64,000 nt of DNA from Achromobacter seleniivolatilans (GTDB lineage: Bacteria > Pseudomonadota > Gammaproteobacteria > Burkholderiales > Burkholderiaceae_B): the NCBI RefSeq assembly GCF_030864005.1, contig NZ_CP132976.1:3906001-3970000 (forward strand). The letters run 5' to 3'. This document shows, piece after piece, positions 53,000-60,551 of the stretch; the first letter of the stretch is position 1, and each line of letters begins with the position of its first letter. The notes below the pieces were generated by a model. The model made no database searches. It saw only the letters and a list, made by a program, of their open reading frames with translations, and was not told the DNA's origin. A program made the translations under genes and the position numbers.

Positions 53000-54925
53000 A
53001 TGCGGCATTCAACCTTGATTTTCGTAGTGGCGGCTTTTGCGCTACTGACGCTGAGCCGCCTGGCGCTGGCCGCCTGGCAGTGGAAGCGCGTGCGCAATGC
53101 CGGAGGCCTGTTGCCGCTGTTGCTGGGCGGGCTGCGGATCGACGCGCACCAGATCGCTGTGTTGGCCGCTCTACCCGCCTTTCTATCGCCGCTGCTGGGT
53201 CACTTTCCCATCGCCGCCACCATTGCGGGCTACTGGTATCTGATTGCCTTCATCCTGCTGGCTTTTCTGGAAGTGGCCACCCCGCCCTTCATTCTGGAAT
53301 ACGACACCCGCCCAAACCGCTTGTTCGTGGAATATCTGAAGCACCCGCGTGAAGTCTCCGGCATGCTCTGGCGCGGCTATAAGGCGGCGCTAGTGGGCGG
53401 CTTCGGGGGCTTGGCGCTGATCGGCTGGGGCGCCTTCGCCCTGTTTGGCCACGCGCAACCTGATCCGCAACTCAGTTGGTGGCAGATGCCGCTGGCCAGC
53501 CTGGTCATTCTGGCGGTCGTAATTCTGATGATCCGCGGCACGCTGGGTCATCGCCCCATCAATCCGTCGTCGGTGGCCTACAGCTCGGACGGCATGCTCA
53601 ACACATTGGCGCTGAACTCGCTCTACAACGTGTTCTATGCCATCTACAGCATGAAGAACGAGAAGTCCGCATCGGCCCTATATGGCGGCATGGACGAAAC
53701 CAAAATGCACGACCTGGTGCTGGCGCAGTCGGGCCTGCCCAACCCGCCCGCCAACGCGGAGTACCCCAGCCTGCACAGCCAGCCCGCCACGCGCAAGACG
53801 CCGCGCCCGCTCAACCTGGTGATCATTCTGGAAGAAAGCCTGGGCGCGCAATACAGTGCCGGCCTGGGCGGCGAAAACCTGACACCGGAGCTGGATGCGC
53901 TGGCAAGCGAGGCGTGGACCTTTACTCGCGCCTACGCCACCGGCACCCGTTCAGTACGGGGATTGGAAGCGGTTGTCACCGGGTTTCTGCCCACGCCCGC
54001 GCAGGCAGTCCTGAAGCTGCCCCGCTCGCAACGCGGATTTTTCTCGCTAGCCGATCTGCTTGGCCGTCATGGTTACCACTCGCGCTTCATCTACGGCGGG
54101 GAATCGCACTTTGACAATATGAAAGGCTTCTTCCTGGGCAACGGCTTCAAGCAGATCGTTGACCGCGCCGACTTCGTGGACCCCGCCTTTGTCGGCACCT
54201 GGGGCGCCTCGGACGAAGACATGTTCAACCAATTGGACAGGCTGCTACGCGAAGACGGCGATAAGCCCACCTTCACGCTGGCCTTCAGCGTATCCAACCA
54301 TTCGCCCTGGGAATATCCCGCCGGCCGTATCCAGACCGACGGCAACCCGGCTACCGTGGAAAACACGGTGCGCTACGCAGACTGGGCCTTGGGCCGTTTC
54401 TTCGAACGCGCCAAGGCATCGCCCTATTGGGAAAACACCGTCTTCCTGGTGGCTGCGGACCACGATTCCCGCGTGTTCGGCGCCAGCCTGGTTCCCGTCC
54501 GCCACTTCCATATCCCCGCCGTGATTCTGGGCGCCGGGATCGAAGCGCGACGCGACGACAGGCTGATCAGCCAGATTGACCTGCCGCCCACCCTGCTATC
54601 GCTGATTGGCGTGGACACCGAACATCCAATGATCGGCCACGACCTGACGCGCAGCACTCCTGGGCGCGCCATCATGCAATACGACAACACCTACGGGTAT
54701 CTGAAGGAAAATGACCTGCTGGTGCTGGCGCCCAACAAGACACCAGTGCAGTACCGCTACACCGCGCCGGAAGACTACGCCCCCGTGCCGCTCAACCCTG
54801 AACTGGCTACCGAAGCGCTGGCCCATGCGCTGTGGCCCAGTTGGGCTTACCGCGAAGGCCGCTACGCCCTGCCGGGACTGGTACCCGAACAGACCCCCTC
54901 CCCGTCCCAAGCGCCAGCCGGCTGA
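53000..54925 (+). CDS. LTA-synthase-like (sulfatase-fold) membrane phosphoglycerol transferase
   Basis: This 641-residue protein has four or five N-terminal transmembrane helices (first at 4-26, last near 165-185) and a large periplasmic sulfatase-fold domain (about 270-560). The catalytic region includes VIILEESLG (metal Glu), the nucleophile Thr in YATGTRSVRG, FIYGGESHFDN, SVSNHSPWEYP and DHDSRV. Gram-positive homologues make lipoteichoic acid. In Gram-negatives such enzymes (OpgB/MdoB, EptA relatives) add phosphoglycerol or phosphoethanolamine to glycans or lipid A. The target here is not known. GGAGG precedes the ATG. Confidence 0.87.
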   Translation: MRHSTLIFVVAAFALLTLSRLALAAWQWKRVRNAGGLLPLLLGGLRIDAHQIAVLAALPAFLSPLLGHFPIAATIAGYWYLIAFILLAFLEVATPPFILEYDTRPNRLFVEYLKHPREVSGMLWRGYKAALVGGFGGLALIGWGAFALFGHAQPDPQLSWWQMPLASLVILAVVILMIRGTLGHRPINPSSVAYSSDGMLNTLALNSLYNVFYAIYSMKNEKSASALYGGMDETKMHDLVLAQSGLPNPPANAEYPSLHSQPATRKTPRPLNLVIILEESLGAQYSAGLGGENLTPELDALASEAWTFTRAYATGTRSVRGLEAVVTGFLPTPAQAVLKLPRSQRGFFSLADLLGRHGYHSRFIYGGESHFDNMKGFFLGNGFKQIVDRADFVDPAFVGTWGASDEDMFNQLDRLLREDGDKPTFTLAFSVSNHSPWEYPAGRIQTDGNPATVENTVRYADWALGRFFERAKASPYWENTVFLVAADHDSRVFGASLVPVRHFHIPAVILGAGIEARRDDRLISQIDLPPTLLSLIGVDTEHPMIGHDLTRSTPGRAIMQYDNTYGYLKENDLLVLAPNKTPVQYRYTAPEDYAPVPLNPELATEALAHALWPSWAYREGRYALPGLVPEQTPSPSQAPAG

Positions 54926-54954
54926 TACACGCGGCTGCCATCGGCTGCCCCGCT

Positions 54955-54991
54955 ACAGGGCAACAGGGATACAGGGATACAGGGATACAGG
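54955..54991. repeat. Tandem octamer repeat (ACAGGGAT)n
   Basis: Three perfect copies of ACAGGGAT (54963-54986) are flanked by degenerate copies ACAGGGCA before and ACAGGCAC after, starting 30 nt after the LTA-synthase-like stop. The copy number is likely to vary between strains by slippage. Confidence 0.85.
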
Positions 54992-55032
54992 CACATGACA
55001 AAGAAGCGCTGGCCGGCGGAAACTCCGGCTGG

Positions 55033-55644
55033 TCAGCGCGCTCCCGGCCTGACAAATGCGGTACGCGCCTTTTCACTGACTGCGTGGCAATGACACCCCG
55101 GGCTGTGATCGTTCACCATGCCCACGGACTGCATAAACGCATACACCGTGGTGGGGCCCACAAACTTCCAGCCCAGCTTCTTCAATGCCTTGGACAAGGC
55201 TTCGGATTGCTGTGACGTCGAGGCGCCCAGGGTGGAGGGAGCGCCGGCGGGCGGCTCGTAGCGCCAGAAGTACGCCGCCAGAGAACCCTCTTTCTGGATC
55301 ATTTCCAGCGCGCGCGCGGCGTTGTTGATCATGGCTTCGATCTTGCCGCGGTGTCGCACGATGCCTGCGTCGGCCAATAGCGCCAGCACCTGCTTTTCAC
55401 CAAACTGCGCGACCTTGGCCGGTTCAAAATCCGCAAAACCGCGCCGGAAGGCGTCCCGTTTGTTCAGGATGGTGCGCCAGCTAAGGCCAGACTGGAAACC
55501 TTCCAGGCAGAGCTGTTCGAAGAGCGCGCGGTCATCACCCTGCGGACGCCCCCATTCTGTGTCGTGATAGGCCATGTATTCGGTGGACGTATCCACCCAG
55601 CCGCAGCGGGCCAGGCCGTCGGGAAAGTCGGTTTTTGCGTTCAA
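55033..55644 (-). CDS. tag: DNA-3-methyladenine glycosylase I
   Basis: This 203-residue base-excision repair enzyme of the HhH fold has an N-terminal zinc ligand Cys in RCGWVDTS, then YMAYHDTEWGRP, FEQLCLEGFQSGLSW for the base pocket, a helix-hairpin-helix region and the C-terminal zinc ligands in NDHSPGCHCH. It removes 3-methyladenine from alkylated DNA. It is a single-gene unit, divergent from the YkgJ-like gene. Confidence 0.95.
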   Translation of the reverse strand: MNAKTDFPDGLARCGWVDTSTEYMAYHDTEWGRPQGDDRALFEQLCLEGFQSGLSWRTILNKRDAFRRGFADFEPAKVAQFGEKQVLALLADAGIVRHRGKIEAMINNAARALEMIQKEGSLAAYFWRYEPPAGAPSTLGASTSQQSEALSKALKKLGWKFVGPTTVYAFMQSVGMVNDHSPGCHCHAVSEKARTAFVRPGAR

Positions 55645-55774
55645 GGGGCAAGCTCCAGGCGGCAGTCAGGCTACCGATGCTACCGCAGCAACGTCCCCGA
55701 AAAAAGTCGTAGCGGCCGCAGTTGAAATCCAGCTAATATTCGCGACCCTGATCCCGCGCCGGGCCTCCCCGAAC

Positions 55775-56236
55775 ATGTCCCTGCTAGAGACATCTGTCCT
55801 GACTTTTGTCTCGCCCGCCGTCCTGGCTGGCGACAACCCGGCTGCCAATCCCTGTCTGGATTGCGGCGCTTGCTGCGCCCATTTCCGCGTGTCGTTCTAT
55901 TGCGGCGAACTGGCCGGTGAAAATGGCGGCCGCGTGCCCGTGGAACTGGTGACCCAGATGAGTCCATTGCGCGCCTGTATGAAGGGCACGGAAATGGGGG
56001 GAGGCCGTTGCGTCTCGCTGCGCGGCGAACTCGGCCAACCCGGCATCCACTGCGCAATCTACGAAGATCGCCCGACGCCTTGCCGGGAATTCGATATCTG
56101 GATGCCTGACGGTTCACCCAATCCCGATTGTCAGCGGCTGCGCTTGAATCTGGGCTTGCCCGCAGTGGCGCCGCGGCCCGACGCCGAAAACGACCCGCAA
56201 GGGCCGCTGCATCCCGACCAGCCCGCCGCCGCCTGA
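55775..56236 (+). CDS. YkgJ-type cysteine cluster protein
   Basis: This protein of about 153 residues has the CxxCxxC(C) cluster CLDCGACC (about 28-35) near the N-terminus and later cysteines in RACMKG, GRCVSL, HCAIYEDRPTPCREFDIW, a pattern of the UPF0153/YkgJ family. It probably binds an iron-sulfur cluster or zinc; the function is not established. The ATG at 55775 gives the usual family start; a longer in-frame reading from 55574 overlaps the divergent tag gene. Confidence 0.85.
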   Translation: MSLLETSVLTFVSPAVLAGDNPAANPCLDCGACCAHFRVSFYCGELAGENGGRVPVELVTQMSPLRACMKGTEMGGGRCVSLRGELGQPGIHCAIYEDRPTPCREFDIWMPDGSPNPDCQRLRLNLGLPAVAPRPDAENDPQGPLHPDQPAAA

Positions 56237-56249
56237 ATCGCTGGCCAGC

Positions 56250-57188
56250 TCAAGACAAGCACGACTGGCCTAGCGCCGGCAGGATGGCTGGTGCAGGCAA
56301 AGGGTGGTTCTCGCGCAACGCCTGCTCCGCCGCCGGCCGTTTGCGCGTCCGCGCAAATGCGGGGTCCTTGCCCAGAAACGCCAGCACACTGCGCATCACG
56401 CGATCACGCTCGTGATCGACACAGATCATGTGATAGCTGTCTTGCAGCATCACTACCGTCGCCCCGGGAATGCGCGCCCCTAGAAAGCGGGCGGAGCGGG
56501 GGCTGGTCAGTTCATCTTCTTCGGCGTGCATGATCAAGGTCGGACAACGTATGCGGTCCAGGCCGCGCTGAACCACGCCGCGCAGCCGGTCCACCTGCCG
56601 CACGCACGCCAGCGGCACCCATTGATAATGAAAGCCGTCACCGCGCGCAAACCCCGCCTTGATGAAAGCGCGCACCAGTTCGCTCTTCACACCATAGGGA
56701 TCTTCTTCTTGCACGCGGATGCGGCGCGGCACGCCCGGTACGCAATACAGCAGATATCGCAACCCGCGATACCACGGCGTGCTCCAGCCATCCAGAAAGA
56801 CGGGCGCGGCCAAAGACACCAGCGCCCCTCGCGTATGCGATTCACGCTTGCATAGCTCCACGGCCAGCAAGGCGCCCAGGCACATGCCGATTACATGCAA
56901 GACGTCATACTGCTCACATAATTCGCGGTAGCGCCGCGTGACGACTTCCATCCAGTCTTCGACCCCCACATTCAGCAGATCTTCTGGCTGGCCCGCATGG
57001 CCAGGCAAGGTCACGCCATGGGTCTCGACCCCGGCGCGCGCCAGCACCTTGTGCAGGCTGCCCATATCGAATTCCGTGCCCCCCAGTCCATGGATGAGCA
57101 GCGCGCCTGTGCGTTGCGGATTCGTGGCGCGCCCCCCGGCGTGGAGCGCACCGGCATGGGCGTCCCGCTGGAAACGAAGGTCAATCAT
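56250..57188 (-). CDS. Alpha/beta hydrolase with Cys at the nucleophile position
   Basis: This 312-residue hydrolase resembles carboxylesterase Est30/monoacylglycerol-lipase types. The HGLGGTEFDM oxyanion loop (33-42), nucleophile elbow G101-M-C103-L-G105, acidic residue Asp225 in HAEEDELTSP and catalytic His253 in DSYHMICVDHERD are all aligned. Serine is expected at position 103 but the codon is TGC (Cys), as in dienelactone hydrolase and PHA synthase. The protein is too short and otherwise unlike PHA synthase. It may act on thioesters or an unusual ester, or be much slower than a Ser enzyme. It is convergent with the YkgJ-like gene (13-nt gap). Confidence 0.83.
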   Translation of the reverse strand: MIDLRFQRDAHAGALHAGGRATNPQRTGALLIHGLGGTEFDMGSLHKVLARAGVETHGVTLPGHAGQPEDLLNVGVEDWMEVVTRRYRELCEQYDVLHVIGMCLGALLAVELCKRESHTRGALVSLAAPVFLDGWSTPWYRGLRYLLYCVPGVPRRIRVQEEDPYGVKSELVRAFIKAGFARGDGFHYQWVPLACVRQVDRLRGVVQRGLDRIRCPTLIMHAEEDELTSPRSARFLGARIPGATVVMLQDSYHMICVDHERDRVMRSVLAFLGKDPAFARTRKRPAAEQALRENHPLPAPAILPALGQSCLS

Positions 57189-57331
57189 GTCACTCCCCTG
57201 ATACGTCGAGGGCTAACGGCAAGTCCGTTTACCCTGGCGCCATACTAGGCAAGGGACGCGAATGAAGATCCGCAAAACTGTCTGGGAAAAGTGAAGATGC
57301 GTAAAGACGCGGCGGGCCGGCCTGCGCCAGC

Positions 57332-58111
57332 CTATTCGCGATCGGCTATATAGCGAGTCGGCGTGACCCCGAAGGCGCCGCGAAAGCTGCCAATAAAAGC
57401 GCTGGTGCTCTCGTACCCTACGGATAGCGCGGCCTCAGTGACCGAGCCGCCGCGGCAAAGCATTTCCAGGGCGCGAAGCAGTCGCGCCTGCTGGCGCCAC
57501 TGCCCCAGCGTCACACCCGTTTCCTGGCGGAACCGGCGCATCAGCGTCCGCGACGACATATTCAAGCGCTGCGCCCATTCCTCAATGCCTGCGGTGTCGT
57601 CGGGAGTGCCCAGCAAGGCATTGGCCAGATCCTGCAGACGTGGATCGGCGGGCATGGGCAACAGCAGCGGCACATGTTCGCGTTGCTTGATCTCTTCCAG
57701 CAGCACGTCGAATAACTGCTCTAGATAGGCCGCCGACAGCTCGCCCGGCGGACTGTTCGTGAAGCGATCCATCAGGGCTTCGATAAGTTTGGATGACGGC
57801 CACGACCGGTATTGCGCCGGCAGGCGTTCGCACGCATCGCGCCGCACATACAGGAAGGAACCGCGGGCATCGCCAAACCAGCGCGCGCCATGCGGCATGC
57901 CGGGCGGAATCCAACCCAGGCTGCCCGGCATCACCGTCCAGACTTCTGACCCCGCCTGCACCACCACCAGCCCTTCGTGCACAAGCACCAGCATGCCCTC
58001 GTCATGGACATGGGAGGGCACGGCAATACCTTTGGATTCGCGGCGCCCCTGCACGCTGAATGGAGTCAGCAGCACGCCGGGAGATGCGGGCGCAATGGCC
58101 ACGTGAAGCAT
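57332..58111 (-). CDS. AraC-family regulator with cupin sensor
   Basis: This regulator of about 259 residues has an N-terminal cupin (about 30-110: AVPSHVHDEGMLVLVHEGLVVVQAG, then WIPPGMPHGARWFGD). The C-terminal AraC DNA-binding domain has two HTH (about 160-255: EEWAQRLNMSSRTLMRRFRQETGVTLGQWRQQARLLRALEML and ALSVGYESTSAFIGSFRGAFGVTPTRY). It is divergent from the Fur paralogue across a Fur box, so it may be iron-regulated and could control siderophore or stress genes, possibly the hydrolase downstream on its own strand. The start is either 58111 (MLHVAIAP) or 58159, without a strong ribosome site at either. Confidence 0.88.
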   Translation of the reverse strand: MLHVAIAPASPGVLLTPFSVQGRRESKGIAVPSHVHDEGMLVLVHEGLVVVQAGSEVWTVMPGSLGWIPPGMPHGARWFGDARGSFLYVRRDACERLPAQYRSWPSSKLIEALMDRFTNSPPGELSAAYLEQLFDVLLEEIKQREHVPLLLPMPADPRLQDLANALLGTPDDTAGIEEWAQRLNMSSRTLMRRFRQETGVTLGQWRQQARLLRALEMLCRGGSVTEAALSVGYESTSAFIGSFRGAFGVTPTRYIADRE

Positions 58112-58163
58112 GATTGGCAGGTTTGAGCTACAGGTTGACGGGTTCCCGTTAGCGGGCACAGTT

Positions 58164-58182
58164 GAAAATGTACATCATTCTC
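58164..58182. promoter_or_regulatory. Candidate Fur box
   Basis: GAAAATGTACATCATTCTC matches the 19-bp Fur consensus GATAATGATAATCATTATC at 14 of 19 positions. It lies 38-56 bp before the fur-like ATG and between it and the divergent AraC gene, so it could control both. Confidence 0.65.
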
Positions 58183-58219
58183 ATCATCCGGGCATCAGCC
58201 CCCCGAATGGAGAAATTGC

Positions 58220-58660
58220 ATGGACCACACGCTGCTGCGCGACGCCGGCATTAAAGCCACCTTCCCCCGGATGAAGATTCTGGACATCTTCTACCAGCAC
58301 GCCAACCAGCACATGAGTGCGGCGGACATCTATCGCAGCCTTATCTCGGACCGGAGCAGCATCGGTCTGGCCACTGTTTATCGCGTCATTACGCAACTTG
58401 AAGACGCCGGACTACTCAAACGTACTCAGCTCGACGCGCACACCACCGTGTTCGAGCTCAATGACAAAGGGCACCACGATCATCTGGTCTGCACGCAATG
58501 CGGGCAGATCCTGGAATCCAGTGATCCCGCCATGGCGCAATTGGTCAGAAAGATCGCCAAGCGCAGCGGCTTCGCGCTGGACTCCTACAGCTTGGTGCTC
58601 TACGGCGGTTGCGGCTGCAAACCAAGCCCGGCCACTATCCCTCACGGAGAATTTGAATGA
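58220..58660 (+). CDS. Diverged Fur-family transcriptional regulator
   Basis: This 146-residue protein has the Fur winged helix (10-80, KATFPRMKILDIF, IGLATVYRVITQLEDAGLL) and a C-terminal domain with the HHDH stretch (85-88) and structural zinc cysteines C91-x2-C94 plus C131-x-C133. Compared with E. coli Fur from memory, the regulatory ligands equivalent to Glu108 and His125 are replaced (Tyr123 stands near the His), so metal sensing may differ. It is probably a second Fur-like gene, the main Fur being elsewhere. GGAG seven bases upstream supports the ATG. An unknown gene overlaps its stop. Confidence 0.88.
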   Translation: MDHTLLRDAGIKATFPRMKILDIFYQHANQHMSAADIYRSLISDRSSIGLATVYRVITQLEDAGLLKRTQLDAHTTVFELNDKGHHDHLVCTQCGQILESSDPAMAQLVRKIAKRSGFALDSYSLVLYGGCGCKPSPATIPHGEFE

Positions 58661-59076
58661 ACCGCGATCAATTTTTCTTCCACGATCTATCCCAGTTCCC
58701 CATCGTCACCGCCAAGCATGGCGGCGCGCCCAACGGCTATTCGGCCAGCTGGATTCGTGAAATGGAGATGCTGGTGAACAACCCGCAGACCTTCGTCATG
58801 GTGGTGCCCGACATGCGCCAGGAAGCTGGCCACGAAGACCGCAAAGCCATGATCGAATGGCAGACCACCAACATGCCACGCCTGAAAGCACGGTGCCGTG
58901 CATTTATCGCCGTGGAACGCGACACCGACGCGCTGGACAAGATTCGCAAGCGTGGTGACAAAATGGCGCGCGCGTTCGGCATGCCGTTCCTGGCGGTTGC
59001 AACGCCGAACGAGGCCATCCAATGCGCTCGCGAGCTTTTGGGCCATAGCGGCCCCGGCGGATTCGTCGTGGACTGA
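58657..59076 (+). CDS. Protein of unknown function, coupled to the Fur paralogue
   Basis: This 139-residue soluble protein is of no family I recognise. Visible parts are an aromatic-rich start (RDQFFFHDLSQFPIV), a segment M-x-V-V-P-D-M-R in a predicted strand (about 48-55), a basic helix (RLKARCRAFIAVERDTDAL, KIRKRGDKMARAF) and a glycine-ended tail (GPGGFVVD). Only one cysteine pair (Cys89 and one near 128) is present and no signal peptide. The fold could be a small alpha/beta STAS- or receiver-like one, but this is a guess. The ATG overlaps the Fur-paralogue stop and CGGAGA precedes it, so the two are co-translated and functionally linked. Confidence 0.7.
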   Translation: MNRDQFFFHDLSQFPIVTAKHGGAPNGYSASWIREMEMLVNNPQTFVMVVPDMRQEAGHEDRKAMIEWQTTNMPRLKARCRAFIAVERDTDALDKIRKRGDKMARAFGMPFLAVATPNEAIQCARELLGHSGPGGFVVD

Positions 59077-59099
59077 GCGTTCTGCCCCGACCCATTCTG

Positions 59100-59121
59100 G
59101 CGCGCCTTAGGGCGCGCTTTT
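59100..59121 (+). terminator. Rho-independent terminator
   Basis: The stem GCGCGCC / GGCGCGC with a 4-base loop and TTTT lies 23 nt after the stop of the unknown gene and ends the Fur-paralogue operon. Confidence 0.75.
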
Positions 59122-59488
59122 CATTTGTGGCAGCCCGCCCTGCCCAGCCAGCACGCCAAGGCAGCGCCATGATTGCCGAAATTAGAATGCAATATTGATA
59201 AATTTGCGATTGTGGCAAAAGGTGGAGCTGGAATAAATTCCACCTTTGGCACATCCGGCCCGTCCCGCAAGACTGGGACAGGTGTTCTGGCGCGCCGGGT
59301 TCCCCGGATGGCGCCACCGGCCTATCCCTGGCGCAACCCGCCATCGCTTCCGCGGTCCATACCTGTTGGCCTTGCGCGTTCACAAGACGGCGCCTCGGGC
59401 GGCTAGCCCGTACGCCACCTACCTAGCGCGATTTTTTGCGGTTGCCAGCCGCCTGGATTCGACATTGAGATTTACGGCATCCACATCA
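59122..59488. other. 367-bp region upstream of the LysR gene with an AT-rich hairpin
   Basis: No gene is apparent. The frame of the LysR gene stays open upstream, but without a good start or resemblance. The stretch 59171-59247 is A/T-rich for this genome and contains a hairpin with 9-bp arms, AAAGGTGGA / TCCACCTTT (59218-59247), whose loop itself contains GGAATAAATTCC. On the minus strand it is followed by TGCC after TTT. It may hold the LysR operator or a small RNA terminator. Confidence 0.45.
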
Positions 59489-60400
59489 ATGAAGCGATTC
59501 CAATTCGATAGCACCGCGCTTCGTTACTTTCTAACGGTCGTCGACACCGGCTCCGTCAATGGCGCGGCGGCGCGCCTGAATGTTGTCAGCTCCGCCGTCA
59601 GCCGGCAGATCGCCGGACTGGAACAGCGCCTGCAAAACCAATTGTTCGAACGGCACCCCAAGGGCATGCGAGTCACGGAGGTTGGCCGCATCCTGGCGGA
59701 TCACGCGCGACGGGTCGAAGCCGATGCCGCGCGCACGTATGCCGAGATCGACGGCCAGAACGGACGCTACACACAGACCGTAAAAGTCGCGGGCGCCCAC
59801 GGCTTTGCCGCGCAGGCTTTGCCACGCCAATTTGCCGCGTTTCAGGCCGAACACCCATCCGTGCGTTTCAGTCTGACCATCCTGGACGCGGGCTTGGTCA
59901 CCGAACGGGTGCGTTCAGCCCAGGCAGATATCGGCCTGACGTTCAGCCACTCGGCGGAAAAGGACATTGCCGTCACCTACGCGCGGCCGGCCGAAATTGT
60001 CGCGGTAATGCGGCCAGGGCACCCGTTGTCCGCCTATGGCGCTTTGCATCTCACTCAGTTGCCCGCCTACCCCTTGGCCCTACCCGAAGGTGGCAGCGCG
60101 CTGCGTCAGGTGCTGGACATGGCATGCAGCTTGTACAACACCTCACTCTCGCCCGCCTTTACGTCAAACTATCCCGACGCGCTCTACCAATACGTGCTGA
60201 CTGGCAATGGCATCACGCTATGCGCGCGGCTCACCGCCGCCGACCACCTGAAAGCGGGCAGACTGATCTGCCGCCCCATCGACGACGCCCTGCTCAACGC
60301 CGGGCAGATCCAGTTTCAGACCCACGTCTCGCGGCCGCTACCCGATGCCGCCCATCGTTTCCTGCGCTTCATCCGAAGCGAGACGCCTCCCCTGTTCTGA
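59489..60400 (+). CDS. LysR-type transcriptional regulator
   Basis: This 303-residue regulator has a winged HTH (about 8-65: STALRYFLTVVDTGSVNGAAARLNVVSSAVSRQIAGLEQRL) and an effector domain (about 95-295). The target gene is not evident since no divergent gene neighbours it, so it may act elsewhere in the genome or on the plus strand. The ATG at 59489 gives the typical LysR N-terminus; a longer in-frame reading from 59246 adds an atypical Arg-rich leader. Confidence 0.9.
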   Translation: MKRFQFDSTALRYFLTVVDTGSVNGAAARLNVVSSAVSRQIAGLEQRLQNQLFERHPKGMRVTEVGRILADHARRVEADAARTYAEIDGQNGRYTQTVKVAGAHGFAAQALPRQFAAFQAEHPSVRFSLTILDAGLVTERVRSAQADIGLTFSHSAEKDIAVTYARPAEIVAVMRPGHPLSAYGALHLTQLPAYPLALPEGGSALRQVLDMACSLYNTSLSPAFTSNYPDALYQYVLTGNGITLCARLTAADHLKAGRLICRPIDDALLNAGQIQFQTHVSRPLPDAAHRFLRFIRSETPPLF

Positions 60401-60462
60401 GCGCCATCGCCAAAGCGTTGCCAAAACCAGAATGGCCCCCTGAAAAATGATCAATTGTTAAA

Positions 60463-60483
60463 AATGTAATTCAAATTTACATT
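60463..60483. promoter_or_regulatory. AT-rich dyad before the chemoreceptor gene
   Basis: Perfect 7-bp arms AATGTAA / TTACATT with a 7-base spacer lie about 70 bp upstream of the chemoreceptor ATG. Its place suggests a regulator site or a very AT-rich promoter; no regulator can be named. Confidence 0.4.
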
Positions 60484-60551
60484 CAGCCCGGGTTTACCAC
60501 TAGATCATGACAGCCGGCCCAAATCCGGCTGCGCTATGCAGGAGCTCGCGC

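Noticed and set aside
54955..54991. CRISPR-like array
   Set aside because: The repeat unit is only 8 bp, the copies are direct and contiguous without spacers, and there are no cas genes.
59246..59488. N-terminal extension of the LysR regulator
   Set aside because: The extra residues are Arg/Pro-rich with no helical DNA-binding character; LysR proteins begin a few residues before the HTH, as from 59489.
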